Below, in pieces: positions 48,601 through 60,262 of a stretch of 64,000 bases of DNA. The number at the start of each line of letters is the position of its first letter. Positions within the stretch are counted from its first letter, which is position 1. The notes below the pieces were generated by a model that saw only the letters and a program-made list of their open reading frames with translations, made no database searches and had not been told where the DNA came from. This DNA comes from JAEUKH01 sp964447205 (GTDB lineage: Bacteria > Myxococcota_A > Polyangia > Polyangiales > Ga0077539): positions 110,725 through 174,724 of the forward strand of contig CAYUSB010000015.1 in assembly GCA_964447205.1 (NCBI GenBank), in the 5' to 3' direction. A program made the translations under genes and the position numbers.

Positions 48601-48794
48601 CCCATGAGGGTCATAAACGACCGCCGGGAGACCGGGTCGGAGAAGTCGGAGGCCCCGGGCGGAAACTCCGCGGCGAGGGCCTCGTCGGCCTTCGGGTCGG
48701 GGCTCTGCTGGGCCGTGTAGTCATCGAGGCTGGTCCAGTAGACCGCCGCGTCAGGCGCGGGCCCCTCGAATTGGTAGGGATTACGACGGGTCAT
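45672..48794 (-). CDS. actB: Alternative complex III iron-sulfur subunit ActB (molybdopterin-oxidoreductase-like plus ferredoxin domain)
   Basis: 1040 residues. The twin-arginine signal is SRRSFMTLMGAAVALGTLQGC near residue 55-75. Residues 80-760 form a molybdopterin-oxidoreductase-like domain, which in ActB lacks the cofactor. Residues 800-1000 are a ferredoxin-like domain with four Cys groups: CTGCNACVMACQAEN, CVNCEEAPCENVCP, CIGTRYCANNCPY and CTYCVQRI with CQQACP. This fits three [4Fe-4S] clusters and one [3Fe-4S] cluster. It is exported folded to the periplasmic face, linking ActC to the haem subunits. The ATG overlaps the actA stop. Confidence 0.95.
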   Translation of the reverse strand: MTRRNPYQFEGPAPDAAVYWTSLDDYTAQQSPDPKADEALAAEFPPGASDFSDPVSRRSFMTLMGAAVALGTLQGCRRPEDKILPYVRQPDDVTVSVSNFYATVTDRRGECVGLLVESHEGRPTKVEGNADHPGSTGKTDLLCQASVLDLYDPDRLRQPAQGNELKSWHDMETALRAALRSHADRQGAGLHVLVQPSSSPTLSRMLGVLRQRLPQAQVRFWDAANAANILRGGHLAYGAWVRPSYDLGRARVVLSLDADFLQTEPGAVHNTRGWASGRSPDAEAMSRLYVVEPTVSVTGATADHRLRLAARDVGGYLKALAARLVSEHHVDLGPVGAAVQGAAAPAGVEARWINAVAADLFAHREAAALVVGARQPPAVHALAHAIHQGLGSVGQTVRLVPAVQGADLVERDPANDLAALCEALAGGQVQTLLILGGNPVYDAPGHLDFGTKLGRATASFHLTSHLNETAERCTWAIPRAHYLETWGDGQSLDGTVAVQQPLIDPLFRGRSDIEMLALVVEHPAQRGHDLVRETLRAGDTAGATALAFDRSWRRWLNRGIVSKVEAPAGSLTLNGEAVAGGVRALPTPSGALGPQSLELAFQVDAKMFDGRHANNAWLQELPDPITKITWDNAACLSPATAEGLGVHNGDLVRITRGDKSLEIVAWILPGQADNVVGLSLGWGRRKAGRVGTGRGFDVNVLRSADAPWFVDGARIEKTGGRYELSQTQDHHRMEGRPIAIEATHAEYRERPNFAAVRSPTPRTLPLWQEVQYNEHRWGMAIDLNLCTGCNACVMACQAENNIPVVGKTQVGRGREMHWLRVDRYFVSPRRGGTDADPAATHDPAVAFQPLACVNCEEAPCENVCPVNATVHSPEGLNEMAYNRCIGTRYCANNCPYKVRRFNYLNWHNDGVYQPLDADTPETVRMQMNPNVTVRFRGVMEKCTYCVQRIQARKIEAKRQNTYVERDGRELYPVRDGEIVTACQQACPAEAIVFGDLNDRESRVARAARDHRRYGLLAELGTQPRTSYLAKIRNPNPEMLG

Positions 48795-49486
48795 CGGTGA
48801 CACCCTGAGCAGGTCTGCGGGGGATGGAGGGGCCGCGGGGGATCGACCGCCGGGCCCGTCCAGCTCATGTTGGTAATCTGGTCGAGGGGCCGGATGTGCG
48901 GGGCCGGGTTGCGGTGGCACTCCAGGCACCAGCCCATGGAGAGGGGCTCGGCTTGCCGCACCACCTCCATCTGGTCAACCCGGCCGTGGCACGAGGCGCA
49001 GCCGACGCCCGCCGACAGGTGCACGCTGTGGTCGAAGTACGCGTGGTCGGGCAGCCGATGCACCCGCACCCACTCCACCGACTGGTTTTCGGCGAGGAGG
49101 GGCATCCGGCTCGCTTCGACCCCGGGGCAGTTGGTGGCGTTGCGATCGCCCGGCGGAAACTGCGAGCACCAGCTCTCCCGCACCGGCGCGAGGCGCGCGG
49201 AGTTGGTGCGAACCAGGGCGTGGCAATTCATGCAGGTCTGGGTGGGGGGCACCATGGCGTGGGCCGCACGCTCGACGTTGGCGTGGCAGTACCTGCAGTC
49301 CATGCCCATCTGCCCGGCGTGGAGCCAATGGCTGTAGGGCACCGGCTGACGCGGGGCGTAGCCCACCTGCGTGTTGCGGGGTGAGAAGTAGTACCAGACC
49401 ATCGAGGTCACGAGGCCGCCCGCGAGGGCGACCCCGATGGCGACGATCGCTGGCAGGCGATTGAGAGAGCGAGGAAAGATCTGCAT
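48791..49486 (-). CDS. actA: Alternative complex III pentahaem cytochrome c subunit ActA
   Basis: 231 residues. One N-terminal TM helix (residues 10-34) anchors a periplasmic domain with five CxxCH sites: CRYCH (64), CMNCH (85), CASCH (163), CLECH (187) and CSGCH (226). This is the expected pentahaem arrangement. Between haems 2 and 3, at residues about 107-134, there is an insertion of roughly 25 residues containing Cys107 and Cys120, in a place where family members go directly from LAPVRESW to a short loop and WVRVH. A disulfide is possible. It is the first gene of the act-cta operon. Confidence 0.94.
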   Translation of the reverse strand: MQIFPRSLNRLPAIVAIGVALAGGLVTSMVWYYFSPRNTQVGYAPRQPVPYSHWLHAGQMGMDCRYCHANVERAAHAMVPPTQTCMNCHALVRTNSARLAPVRESWCSQFPPGDRNATNCPGVEASRMPLLAENQSVEWVRVHRLPDHAYFDHSVHLSAGVGCASCHGRVDQMEVVRQAEPLSMGWCLECHRNPAPHIRPLDQITNMSWTGPAVDPPRPLHPPQTCSGCHR

Positions 49487-49847
49487 TGCGGGTTCGTCCG
49501 GGGCTGCGGGCCGATCGAACTACGGCGCCCTGCGCGCCGCACAAGAGGGCGACGGGGCGGGGCCGCTAGCACCATTTCGTAGGGTCACTGTCAAGTCCCT
49601 TGGTACGTTCAGGGTCGCGATCCGACCGCGGCGCGCACCGTGCGCATCGATCGCGGGGATGGCTTTGAGTTCGTCGCGTCACCCATTGGCTCCGCCACGG
49701 CGCGCGGACGGTATCAGACTCCGGCTCCAATCTCGGCAAGAAACGACAGCCGCGCTGTCGACCCTCTGGCCCGGCATCGACCCCACGGGGGGCGCCGGGT
49801 GCAGTATCAGGGCCAGGAGGGTCGTTCTGGCAAGACCCCCCCTCGAG
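49487..49847. other. Intergenic region between actA and the PAS/GAF kinase
   Basis: About 360 bp with no gene visible. It carries the probable act operon promoter (minus strand) and the 3' end region of the upstream kinase gene. Base composition is less extreme than in the genes, for example at 49565-49620. Confidence 0.4.
49566..49594 (-). promoter_or_regulatory. Possible sigma70-type promoter of the act-cta operon
   Basis: On the minus strand TTGACA (49589-49594, perfect -35) is followed after 17 bp by TGCTAG (49566-49571), a poor -10. The start site would lie about 70 nt upstream of actA. The -35 match and location support it; the -10 is weak. Confidence 0.4.
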
Positions 49848-52082
49848 TCATACCCCTTCGCCCTCGTCCGCGAGGGCGGGGGCCGGGAGGGGGGTGGGGG
49901 CCGGGAGGGGGGCCCCCGGGAGCCATACGGTGAAGGTGGCCCCGAGCCCGGGGGCGCTCTCGATGTCGAGGGCCCCTTCGTGCTCGTCGACGATCCGTTG
50001 GACCACCGCGAGGCCCAGGCCGGTCCCGGTGCTCTTGGTGGTGAAGAAGGGCTCCAGGACCCGGGCCTTGTCGGCCGGGGTGATCCCGGGCCCGCTGTCT
50101 TGCACCGACAGGCCCACCATGCCCGGGCGGTGGACGGCGGACCCGCGGTGCACCCCGAGCCGCAGGGGCCCGACCCCGGCCGTGGCTTGCAGGGCGTTGG
50201 TGATGACGTTGACCAGGGCGTGGCGCACCCGACGGGGGTCGCAGCGAACCTCCGGGGCCCCAGGCTCGACCGCCCAGGAGACCTCCAGGCGGGCGGGGTC
50301 GAAGGCCGCCGTGGAGGCCGCCAGGGCGTCCTCGAGGAGCCGGACGGGGGAGGCCTCGGACAGCTCCACCCGGAAGGGTCGGGCGAAGTCGAGGAGGTCG
50401 CCCACGAGGCGGTTGAGGCGCTCGGCCTCCTCGCGCAGGATGGACAGAAACATCCCGGCCTCGCCCTCGGGGCCCATGATGCGCCGCAGGGGCCCGAGGG
50501 CGTTGAAGATCACGGCCAGGGGGTTGCGCACCTCGTGGGCCATCACCGCGGCCAGCTCGCCCAGGGCCGCGAGGCGCTCGCGCTGCACGAGGCGGGCCTG
50601 GGCCGTGGCCAGCTCGTCGACCCGCTTGCGGGTCTCGGCGTAGAGCTCGGCGTTGTCGACCCCCACGGGCACCACGCTCGCGATCGTACGCGCCAGGGCC
50701 ACCTCGTCGTCTTGAAACCGCCGGGCGGGGTCGTCGGCCACCACCAGGAGGCCCCGGGCCTCGTCGCGGGCCACCAGGGGGATGAGCAGCAGGGTCTGGG
50801 CGGGGCCGTCCTCCTCGACCACCCCAGCGGCCCGGGGGTCGGCGGCACAGTCTCCCACCTGCACCACCTGTCGGGTCCCCAGGGCCTCTCGGACACACAG
50901 GGCGTCGGCCACCACCACCTCGGCGGCGAGGGGACCCGCGGGCTCCGAGGGTCCCAGGGGGACCCGGGTCAGGACATCGCCCGAACCCGAGGGCCACAGG
51001 GCCGTGACCGACCGGGCCCGGAGCCCCATCCGCAGGGCAGAGCAGGCCGCCCGGAGGATCGCCCCGGAGCCATCGGGGGCCACCTCGAGCATCCGGCGGG
51101 CCACGACGTTGACGGCCTCCAGGTCGCGGGCGTGTCGCCGGGCCGCCAGCAGGACCCGGGCGCTGTCGAGGGCGGCCCCCACCTGGGCGGCCAGGAGCCG
51201 GGCCATGGGCAGGTCGTCCTCGGCCAACCAATGGCCCAGGAGCACGAGGAGGGGCCGATGCCCGACCATGACGTCGATCCGCACGGCCACGGCCTGCACG
51301 AGCCCGAGGGGCTCCAGGCCCGTCCCCCCCCCGGACCCCAACCCCAGAAAGTGCGCCAGGACATCGCGGCCGTCGTCCGCGTACGCCTCGCCCCACCCGA
51401 AGGCCTCGCGCGAGAACGCAGACCACCGCCCCACGGCGTGGGGGTCTCCCCGGCCCAGGGCCTCTCGCCAGACCCGCTCGACCTCGGGCGACAGGTCGGC
51501 GAAGCGGACCGCCGGGCCCGCCTCGGTGGGGTCGAGCCAGACGCTGCGCAGCTCGGCGGCCTCGAGCCCGCGGCGCAGGGCGGACAAGACCTCCTCCTCG
51601 GTGTGCAGGAGCTGGAGCGCGACCCCGAGGTGGGCGAGGGCCATCCGCCGACCGCGGACGTCGGCCAGGTCGGTCGCGTCGCGGACCACCACCACCACGT
51701 CGCTCCCCGCCCGCCGCACCTGGAGGTCGACGCTGCGGTGCCCGCCCCCCGGCAACGCCACCCGCGCCCCATACTCCGTCGGAACCACCTCCCCCCGCAT
51801 CCTCCGCGCAAACCGCTCGGCCAGGCGCTCCGCGTCCTCGGGCACCAGGAGCACCCCGAAGGCCTGCCCGACGATGGCCTCCCGGTCTCGGGCCGCCAGG
51901 GCGCACAGGGCCGCGTTGACGTAGCGCACCACGCCCTCGCGGTGCACGAGCACTCCCATCGGCAGGACGTCCAGAATCTCCTCAGGCAGCACCCGGGCAC
52001 TCCACCCCGGAGCCTGCGACGCCAGGGGCCCTCCTGTCACGCTGCTTCGCACGCGCCACGACGACTTAGCGCCCGAGCGCAT
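49848..52082 (-). CDS. PAS/GAF-domain sensor histidine kinase
   Basis: 744 residues from ATG 52082 (an earlier ATG at 52115 is possible). There is a PAS-like domain (about 32-140: EEILDVLPMGVLVHREGV, VRDATDLADV), one or two GAF-like regions (about 150-330 and 330-475, with LLLIPLVARDEARGLLVVAD), HisKA with phospho-acceptor His516 (AVMAHEVRNPLAVIFNAL), and HATPase_c with DSGPGI and TGTGLGLAVV. No TM helix is visible, so it is a soluble kinase. No response regulator is adjacent, so its partner is elsewhere; the resemblance is to NtrB/AtoS-type kinases that feed sigma54 activators. It is divergent from the lipid cluster and could in principle respond to respiratory state. Confidence 0.88.
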   Translation of the reverse strand: MRSGAKSSWRVRSSVTGGPLASQAPGWSARVLPEEILDVLPMGVLVHREGVVRYVNAALCALAARDREAIVGQAFGVLLVPEDAERLAERFARRMRGEVVPTEYGARVALPGGGHRSVDLQVRRAGSDVVVVVRDATDLADVRGRRMALAHLGVALQLLHTEEEVLSALRRGLEAAELRSVWLDPTEAGPAVRFADLSPEVERVWREALGRGDPHAVGRWSAFSREAFGWGEAYADDGRDVLAHFLGLGSGGGTGLEPLGLVQAVAVRIDVMVGHRPLLVLLGHWLAEDDLPMARLLAAQVGAALDSARVLLAARRHARDLEAVNVVARRMLEVAPDGSGAILRAACSALRMGLRARSVTALWPSGSGDVLTRVPLGPSEPAGPLAAEVVVADALCVREALGTRQVVQVGDCAADPRAAGVVEEDGPAQTLLLIPLVARDEARGLLVVADDPARRFQDDEVALARTIASVVPVGVDNAELYAETRKRVDELATAQARLVQRERLAALGELAAVMAHEVRNPLAVIFNALGPLRRIMGPEGEAGMFLSILREEAERLNRLVGDLLDFARPFRVELSEASPVRLLEDALAASTAAFDPARLEVSWAVEPGAPEVRCDPRRVRHALVNVITNALQATAGVGPLRLGVHRGSAVHRPGMVGLSVQDSGPGITPADKARVLEPFFTTKSTGTGLGLAVVQRIVDEHEGALDIESAPGLGATFTVWLPGAPLPAPTPLPAPALADEGEGV

Positions 52083-52211
52083 GGGCGGGGTCGTGCGTCG
52101 CGGCGGTGGCGCCACCCGACGCTCTCACTCCGCGTAGAGCGCGCGACGGGGGCCTGAAGTTGGTGTGATTGGGGTCAGCGCATGGGGGTCGAAAACCCGT
52201 CGGGGGTGGGG

Positions 52212-52217
52212 TATAGA
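52212..52217 (+). promoter_or_regulatory. -10-like element of the lipid-synthesis operon
   Basis: TATAGA in GGTATAGAGCG, 11 nt before ATG 52229, followed by a C-run and no Shine-Dalgarno sequence. Almost the same block (GGTATAGAG) precedes the sigma54 activator at 2851. Confidence 0.45.
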
Positions 52218-52228
52218 GCGCCCCCCCG

Positions 52229-52893
52229 ATGCCCGCCTGTTACTTTGACGTTGATGGCACGCTCGTTCGCACCAACCTGGTGCATCCGACGCTGTTCTAC
52301 CTGATCAATCAGGCCACTCCGGGGCGCACCCTGGGGCGCCTTGCGCGGGCCCTGCTCGACGCCCCCCGCCTCGCCTTCGCCGAGCTGCGCGACCGGCGCC
52401 TCTTCAACGAGGCCCTCTACCAACACTTCCAGGGCATGACCGAAGACCGCCTGCTCAGCCTCGCCGACGAGGCCTACGAGAAGGTCCTGCGCCCCGCCAT
52501 CTTCCCCAACGCCCGCGAGCTCGTGGCCCGGTGCCGGGCCGAGGGCCACGAGGTGGTCCTCTTGTCCGGGGCCCTCGATTTCCTGATGGAGCGCCTCGCC
52601 CGCGACCTCGAGGCCGACGCCGTCATCGCCAACCGCCTGGAGTTCATGCGCGGGGCGGCCACCGGACGGATGATCCCGCCGGTGGTGGCCGGGCCCGCCA
52701 AGGCCCTCCTCCTGCGCGACCACGCCCGCCGCCGCGGCCACGACCTCGAGGGCTGCCACGCCTTCTCCGACTCCTACTCCGACGTGCCGATGCTCTCCGT
52801 GGTCGGCCACGCGTCCGCCGTCAACCCTGACGCCGCCTTGGAGCGCCTCGCCCGCGCCCACAGCTGGCCCGTCCTCTACCTGGATCGTTCGCC

Positions 52894-52897
<4 letters not shown>
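52229..52897 (+). CDS. HAD-IB family phosphatase (SerB-like)
   Basis: 222 residues. HAD motif I DVDGTLV (Asp7, Asp9), motif II LLSGAL, a conserved Lys in AGPAKALLL and motif III FSDSYSDVPML are all present, as in the HAD-IB subfamily that includes PSP and lysophosphatidate-type phosphatases. It lacks an acyltransferase domain. As first gene of a coupled run with a LarA-like protein and an ElbD-like enzyme, it probably dephosphorylates a glycerophospholipid intermediate or a small phosphate ester; the substrate is inferred from context. The start is set by the -10-like element and the stop overlaps the next GTG. Confidence 0.9.
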
Positions 52898-54503
<1,606 letters not shown>

Positions 54504-54507
<4 letters not shown>

Positions 54508-57500
54508 GCGAGGTCCGCGCTCCCCTCGACATCGCCCGCCTCCTCGAAGGGTCGCGCGTGGTGGTGGTGGGCGGCACCGGCTTTCTCGGCAAGGTGTGGC
54601 TCTCCCTCCTGCTCTGCCGGTACCCCGACATCGGCAGGATCCTGCTGGTGGTGCGGTCGAAGACCGGGGTCGACTCCGAGGCCAGGTTCTGGGCCGACAT
54701 CGCGTCGAGCGAGCCCTTCGCCCCCCTGCGGGCGATGCACCCCGGGGCCGCGTACGAGGCCTTCCTCCGCGACAAGGTCGAGGTCCTCGACGCCGACGTG
54801 TCGAAGCCCCTCTGCGGCCTGACCAACGAGCAGATCGAGGCCCTCTCCGGCACCGTCGACGCCGTGGTCAACGTGGCCGGGGTGGTCGATTTCAACCCGC
54901 CCCTCGACGAGGCCCTCCTCACCAACGCCCGCGGGATGGAGCACCTCATCGAGCTCGCCCGGGTCCTCGGGGACGTGCCCATCCTGCACACCAGCACCTG
55001 CTACGTGGCCGGGTATCGCAGCGGGCGGATCCCCGAGGTCGACCCCCGGGAGCTGCCCTTCCCCCGGTCGGACGAGCTCCCCGACGCCCAGTGGGACCCG
55101 GCCCGCGAGATCCGCGAGGGGATCGACCTCGTGCGGTCGATCAAACGCCACGCCGACGACGCCCACCGGATCGCCCGCTTCGAGGAGGAGGCCCGGCAGA
55201 ACCTCGAGCGGCGGCAGGAGCCCACCACGGGGCCGATCTTCGCCGCCGAGGTGCGGAAGGTGCGGGAGCGGTACATCACCGACGAGTGCGGCAAGGCCGG
55301 GACGGAGCGGGCCAACTGTTGGGGCTGGACCAACACGTACACGTACACCAAGAGCCTCGGAGAGCAGGTCCTGGCGGCCTCGGGCCTGGCCTTCACCATC
55401 GTGCGCCCGGCGGTCATCGAGTCCTCCATCGCCTTCCCCTCCCCGGGGTGGAACGAGGGGATCAACACCATGGCCCCCATCACGTTCATGTTTATGAACG
55501 GGCACATGCAGATCCCGGCGAGCACCCGCACGACCCTCGACGTGATCCCCGTGGACATGGTCTCGGGCGGCATGATCGCCGCCCTGGCGGCCCTCCTGGA
55601 GGGCTCCCAGGCCCCCGTCTATCACCTCGGGACCAGCCACACCAACGCCCTCCCGATGCACCGCCTCATCGAGATCTGCGGGCTCTACAAACGTCGGCAC
55701 TACCTCCGCACCGGCAAGGGCAACCCCTGGGTCAATTTCGTCCAGGCCCACTGGGAGCCCACCCCCGTCACCAAGGAGGGCTTCTTCGCCCACGGGGCCC
55801 CGGCCATCTCCAAGGCCGCCCGGACCCTCTCCCAGATGGCCCGCTCGGCCGCCGTGGGCCCGGCCGCCCTGGTGATGGGCCCCACCTCCCGGGCCCTGTC
55901 GCGTTACGCCGACCTCGCCGGGCGCAACGGCGACATCTTCACCCTCTTCGTGCCCTTCATGGCCGAGACCGAGTACGTCTTCCTCACCGACGCCATGCGC
56001 GGCCTCGTAGCCCGGATGAACCACGCCGACCGCGAGGCCATCAACTGGACCCCCGAGTCGATCGACTGGCGGCACTACATGCACGAGGTCCACCTCCCGG
56101 GCCTCGACAAGTGGGTGATGCCCCTCATCGAGGAGCGCATCAAACGCCCGACCAAGGCCCTCAAGGCCTACCCCACCCTCCTCGACATGCTCGACGAGGC
56201 GGCCACCCGCCGCGACCACGCCGTGGCCCTCCTGCGCACCGAGCCCGCGGGCCTGTCCCGGGTCACCTTCCGCGCCTGGAAGGCCCGGGCCGACGCCGTG
56301 GCCGCCCGCCTCCGGGCCGCCGGGGTCAACCTCGGAGACCGGGTGGTCTTGAGCGCGGCCAACCACCCCGACTGGCCCATCGCGTACTTCGGCATCTTGC
56401 GGGCGGGGGCCGTGGCCGTCCCCGTCGACGCGGGCCTCGATCGCCTCGGTCTCGGCAACATCCTGAGGGCCTCGCGGGCGACCGCCGCCGTGGTCGACGC
56501 CAAGGTGGCCCCGAGCCTCGACGACCTGCCCGAGGCCGCCGGGGTGACCCGCTTCGACCTGCACGACCTCGGCCTCGAAGACCCTGCCCTCACGCCCCCC
56601 GACGATGTCTTCCCCACCGGGAGCACCGTGGCCAGCGTGATCTACACCTCGGGCACGACGGGGACCCCCAAAGGGGTCGTCCTCACCCACGGAAATTTCA
56701 CCGCCCTCCTCGCAGCCCTGGCCCCCATCTTCCCCCTGTCCGAAGGCGATCGGGTGCTGTCGGTCCTGCCCCTGCACCACACGTTTGAGTTCGCCTGCGG
56801 GATGCTCCTGCCCTTGTCCCGGGGGGCCTCCGTGGTCTACCTCGACGAGCTCACGGGCGAGAAGGTCGTGGGGGCCCTCAAGGGGGCCCGGATCACGGCC
56901 ATGGTGGGGGTTCCGGCCCTGTGGCAGCTCCTGGAGCGGCGCATCTGGGAGCAGGTCAAGGCCCGCGGAAGTACGGCCGAGGCCGCGTTCGACCTCGCCC
57001 TGGCCCTCAACCGCACCCTGGGCCGCAAGCTCGGGGCCAACGTGGGCAAGGTCCTCTTCGGCTCGGTCCACAGCCGCCTCGGGGGGCAGCTCCGGTACCT
57101 CATCTCGGGCGGGGCCGCCCTGCCCCGGGACACCGCCGAGCTCTTCCAGGGCCTGGGCCTGCCCCTGGCCGAGGGCTACGGCCTCACCGAGGCCTCCCCC
57201 GTGCTCACCGTGGCCCCCGCGAGCAGCTCGGCCAGACCCGGAGACGTGGGCAAGCCCATCCCCAACGTGGAGATCACCATCGCCAACCCCGACCCCTCGG
57301 GGGTGGGCGAGGTTCTGGCCCGCGGGCCCAATGTGATGACCGGGTACGCCGACGACCCCGAGGCCACGGCCAAGACCCTCGACCCCGACGGGTGGCTCCA
57401 CACCGGAGACCTCGGGCGCCTCGACCGGCACGGCAGGCTCACCCTGGTCGGGCGCAGCAAGGACGTGGTGGTCTCGGCCAACGGCGAAAACGTCTACCCC

Positions 57501-59177
57501 GACGACGTCGAGCGGGCCCTCGGGGCCATCGACGGGATCAAGGAGCTCGTGGTGGTCGGGGTCGACGACCCGCGGGGCGGAGAGCGGGTGGCCCTGCTGG
57601 CCGTCCCCGACTGCGAGGGGCTCGAGGGCGACGAGCGGCAGCGGGCCCGCGACCGCGGGATGAAGGCCCTGCGCGGACGGATCAAAGACCTGCCCCCAGC
57701 GTGGCAACCCGCCGTGGTCCTGCCCTACGACGCCGAGCTCCCCCGGACCGCCACCCGCAAGGTCAAACGCAACGCCGTGCGCCCCATCGTCGAGCGCCTC
57801 CTGGCCGCCAGCGCCCCGGCCGCGCGCCCGGCCCCCGGGGCCTCGGCCACGAGCGCCGTACGGACCGCCGTGGGGGGCCTCGCCCGACGCGACCCGGCCA
57901 CCCTCACCGCCGAGACCCGGCTGCGGGCCGACCTGGGCTTTGACTCCCTCATGGCCATGGAGCTGTCGGTCGTGCTGGAGCAGCTCCGCGGGGCTCCCCT
58001 CCCCCCCGACCTCCTCACCCTGGAGACCGTGGGCGAGCTCGAACACGCCCTCGGGGTCACCGTCGAGCCCGGCCGACCGTCCGTGGTCCCGCGCCCCAGG
58101 GGCTCCACCGCCCGCATCGACGAGGCCCCCGAGAGCGCCCACATCGACCTGCCCGAGCCCCTGCGCGACGCGGCCAAATCGGCCCTGTCGGTCCTGCAGC
58201 GGGAGTTTTACGGGTCGGTGATGAAGCCCAGGGTGACGGGCAGGGCCTTCGTGCCCCACAACCGCCCGAGCCTCGTGGTGGCCAACCACTCCAGCCACCT
58301 CGATATGGGCTTCGTGAAGTACGCCCTGGGCACCTACGGCCGCGACCTCGTGACCCTGGCCGCCCGGGACTATTTCTTCGACACCCCCCTCAAGCGCGCC
58401 TTCAGCGAGAACTTCACCAACCTCGCCCCCTTCGACCGCGACGCGGGCCTGCACCGTACCCTCGAAGAGGTCGGGTCCCTCCTGCGGGCGGGCAAGACCG
58501 TCTTGATCTTCCCCGAGGGGACCCGCAGCGACGACGGGCAGATCAAGAAGTTCAAGGGGGCCGTCGGGTTTCTGGCCCTGCATCACCGGGTCGACGTGCT
58601 CCCGGTGTGGCTCGGAGGCACCTACGAGGCCCTGCCCAAACGGGGGGTGGTCCCCACCCGACGCGAGATCACGGCCCGCATCGGCCCCCCCCTCACCGTC
58701 GACGCCGTGGCCCGCCTCACCCACGGGATGAAGCCCGTGGAGGCCGCCCGCACCGTAGCCCGCCTCGCCCAGAGGGCCGTCGAGACCCTGCGCGACGGCG
58801 GGGTCCTCGACATCGCCACCCTCGACCACGCCCTCGAAGACGGCCCCCGGCAGCACCCCATGGTGACCCTCTTCGACGACCTGCAACGGCGCTTCCGCCC
58901 GGGACAGGTCGACGACCCCGTGCGGTTCTATTTCACCCTCGGCAACGACCCCGAGTCAAAGTGGACCGTCCAGGTGGGCCCCACCGGGTGCAGCATCGTC
59001 AACGGAAAACCCGAAGGCGGCGTCGCCGACTGCGTCCTCAAGACCTCCCCCGACCTCTTCACCCGCATCGTACGCGAGGGCTACCAGCCGGGGGTGGCCG
59101 AGTTTATGAGCGGGGCGGTCAAGTCCAACGACGTGAGCCTGCTGCAGACCTTCACCCGCGCATTCAGCTTGGGATGA
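54504..59177 (+). CDS. elbD: ElbD-like multidomain lipid enzyme: acyl reductase-AMP ligase-ACP-PlsC-SCP2
   Basis: 1557 residues from GTG 54504 (GTGA overlap). Domain order: fatty acyl-CoA reductase (NAD_binding_4; GGTGFLG at 23-29, active site YTYTK at 279-283) to about 540; acyl-AMP ligase with YTSGTTG at 714-720 and LTEASP, to about 1100; acyl carrier domain with phosphopantetheine Ser1148 (DLGFDSLMA); PlsC acyltransferase with NHSSHLD (H1262, D1267) and FPEGTR 1336-1341; and a C-terminal SCP2 sterol-carrier domain (about 1450-1557). Together these could activate, load, reduce and transfer fatty acyl chains. Myxococcus xanthus ElbD, a multifunctional ether-lipid enzyme, has the same kind of architecture, so ether-lipid synthesis is the best guess; the symbol is by similarity only. 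Confidence 0.88.
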
Positions 59178-59211
59178 TGCACCCCCCTCCGACCATGAAT
59201 CGAGGCCGTCC

Positions 59212-60228
59212 ATGAAGATGCTGGTGACCGGGGCCACGGGTTTTCTCGGGCGTCACCTCGTGCGGGCCCTCCAGAGCCGCGGACACGACGTGGCCGCCCT
59301 CGCCCGCACGAGCTCCCACACCGAGGGCCTCGACGGGGTGACCTGGGCCCGGGGCGACATCCTCGACCCCGACTCGGTCCGGGCCGCGGCCGAGGGATGC
59401 GCGGGGGTCTTCCACTGCGCGGGCATGGTGTCGCGCGACCCGGCCCAGAGCGACGCCCTGTGGCGCGTGCACGTCCTGGGCACCCGCAACGTCCTCGAGG
59501 CCGCCCGGGCCGCCGGGATCCCCCGGGCCGTCGTGGCCTCCACCTCCGGGACCGTCGCCATCAGCGACGACCCCCACCACATCGGCCGCGAGGACGACCC
59601 CACCCCCCACCGGCTCATCACCCGCTTCGCGTACTACCGGGCCAAGCTCTACGCCGAGCAGGAGGCCCTCACCCAGTCGCGCGACGGGCTCGAGGTCGTG
59701 GTGGTCAACCCCTCGCTCCTCCTCGGGCCGGGCGATGTCCTCGGGTCGTCCACGGGCGATGTCCGCGACTTCCTCGCCCGACGGATCCCTGCCGTGCCGG
59801 CCGGAGGGATGGCCTACGTCGACGCCCGCGACGCCGCCGAAGGCATGGCCCTCGCCATGGAGCGGGGGACCCCCGGGCGGCGCTACCTCCTCAACGGCAG
59901 CAACTGCACCGTACGGGCCTTCTTCGGGCGCCTGGAGCGGGTCAGCGGGGTCAAGGCCCCGGTGCTCCCGATGCCCCCCGGGACGGCCGTGGCCCGGGTG
60001 ACCAGCTCCCTCTTCGAGCGGGCCCTGCGCCTCGTCGGGGCCGAGCTCCCGATCGACCCCGTGAGCGCCGAGATGGCCCAGCTCTACTGGTACTGCGACG
60101 CCAGCCGGGCCGAGTCCGAGCTCGGCTGGAGCCCCCGCGACCCCGTGGCCACCCTCGCCGACACCGTCGAAGACCTCCAGGCCGCCGATCGCCTCGCCCC
60201 GGTGCGCCCCGACCACGCCCCGTCCTGA
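59212..60228 (+). CDS. NAD-dependent epimerase/dehydratase (SDR, HpnA/3-beta-HSD-like)
   Basis: 338 residues. The N-terminal Rossmann motif is TGATGFLGRHLV, catalytic YxxxK in FAYYRAKLYAEQEAL, and the substrate region VNPSLLLGPGD. The closest-looking families are hopanoid-associated HpnA-type epimerases and 3-beta-hydroxysteroid dehydrogenase-like SDRs. It starts 34 nt after the ElbD-like gene on the same strand and is probably the last gene of that operon, acting on a ketone or alcohol in the lipid or a sugar head group. Cytoplasmic. Confidence 0.85.
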   Translation: MKMLVTGATGFLGRHLVRALQSRGHDVAALARTSSHTEGLDGVTWARGDILDPDSVRAAAEGCAGVFHCAGMVSRDPAQSDALWRVHVLGTRNVLEAARAAGIPRAVVASTSGTVAISDDPHHIGREDDPTPHRLITRFAYYRAKLYAEQEALTQSRDGLEVVVVNPSLLLGPGDVLGSSTGDVRDFLARRIPAVPAGGMAYVDARDAAEGMALAMERGTPGRRYLLNGSNCTVRAFFGRLERVSGVKAPVLPMPPGTAVARVTSSLFERALRLVGAELPIDPVSAEMAQLYWYCDASRAESELGWSPRDPVATLADTVEDLQAADRLAPVRPDHAPS

Positions 60229-60247
60229 GCGGGACCGTGCCCTGCGG

Positions 60248-60253
60248 TATCCT
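60248..60253 (+). promoter_or_regulatory. -10-like element of the STT3-like gene
   Basis: TATCCT in GTATCCTCCCG, 9 nt before ATG 60263, no Shine-Dalgarno sequence. It matches the blocks before 28116 and 30325. Confidence 0.45.
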
Positions 60254-60262
60254 CCCGCCGCG

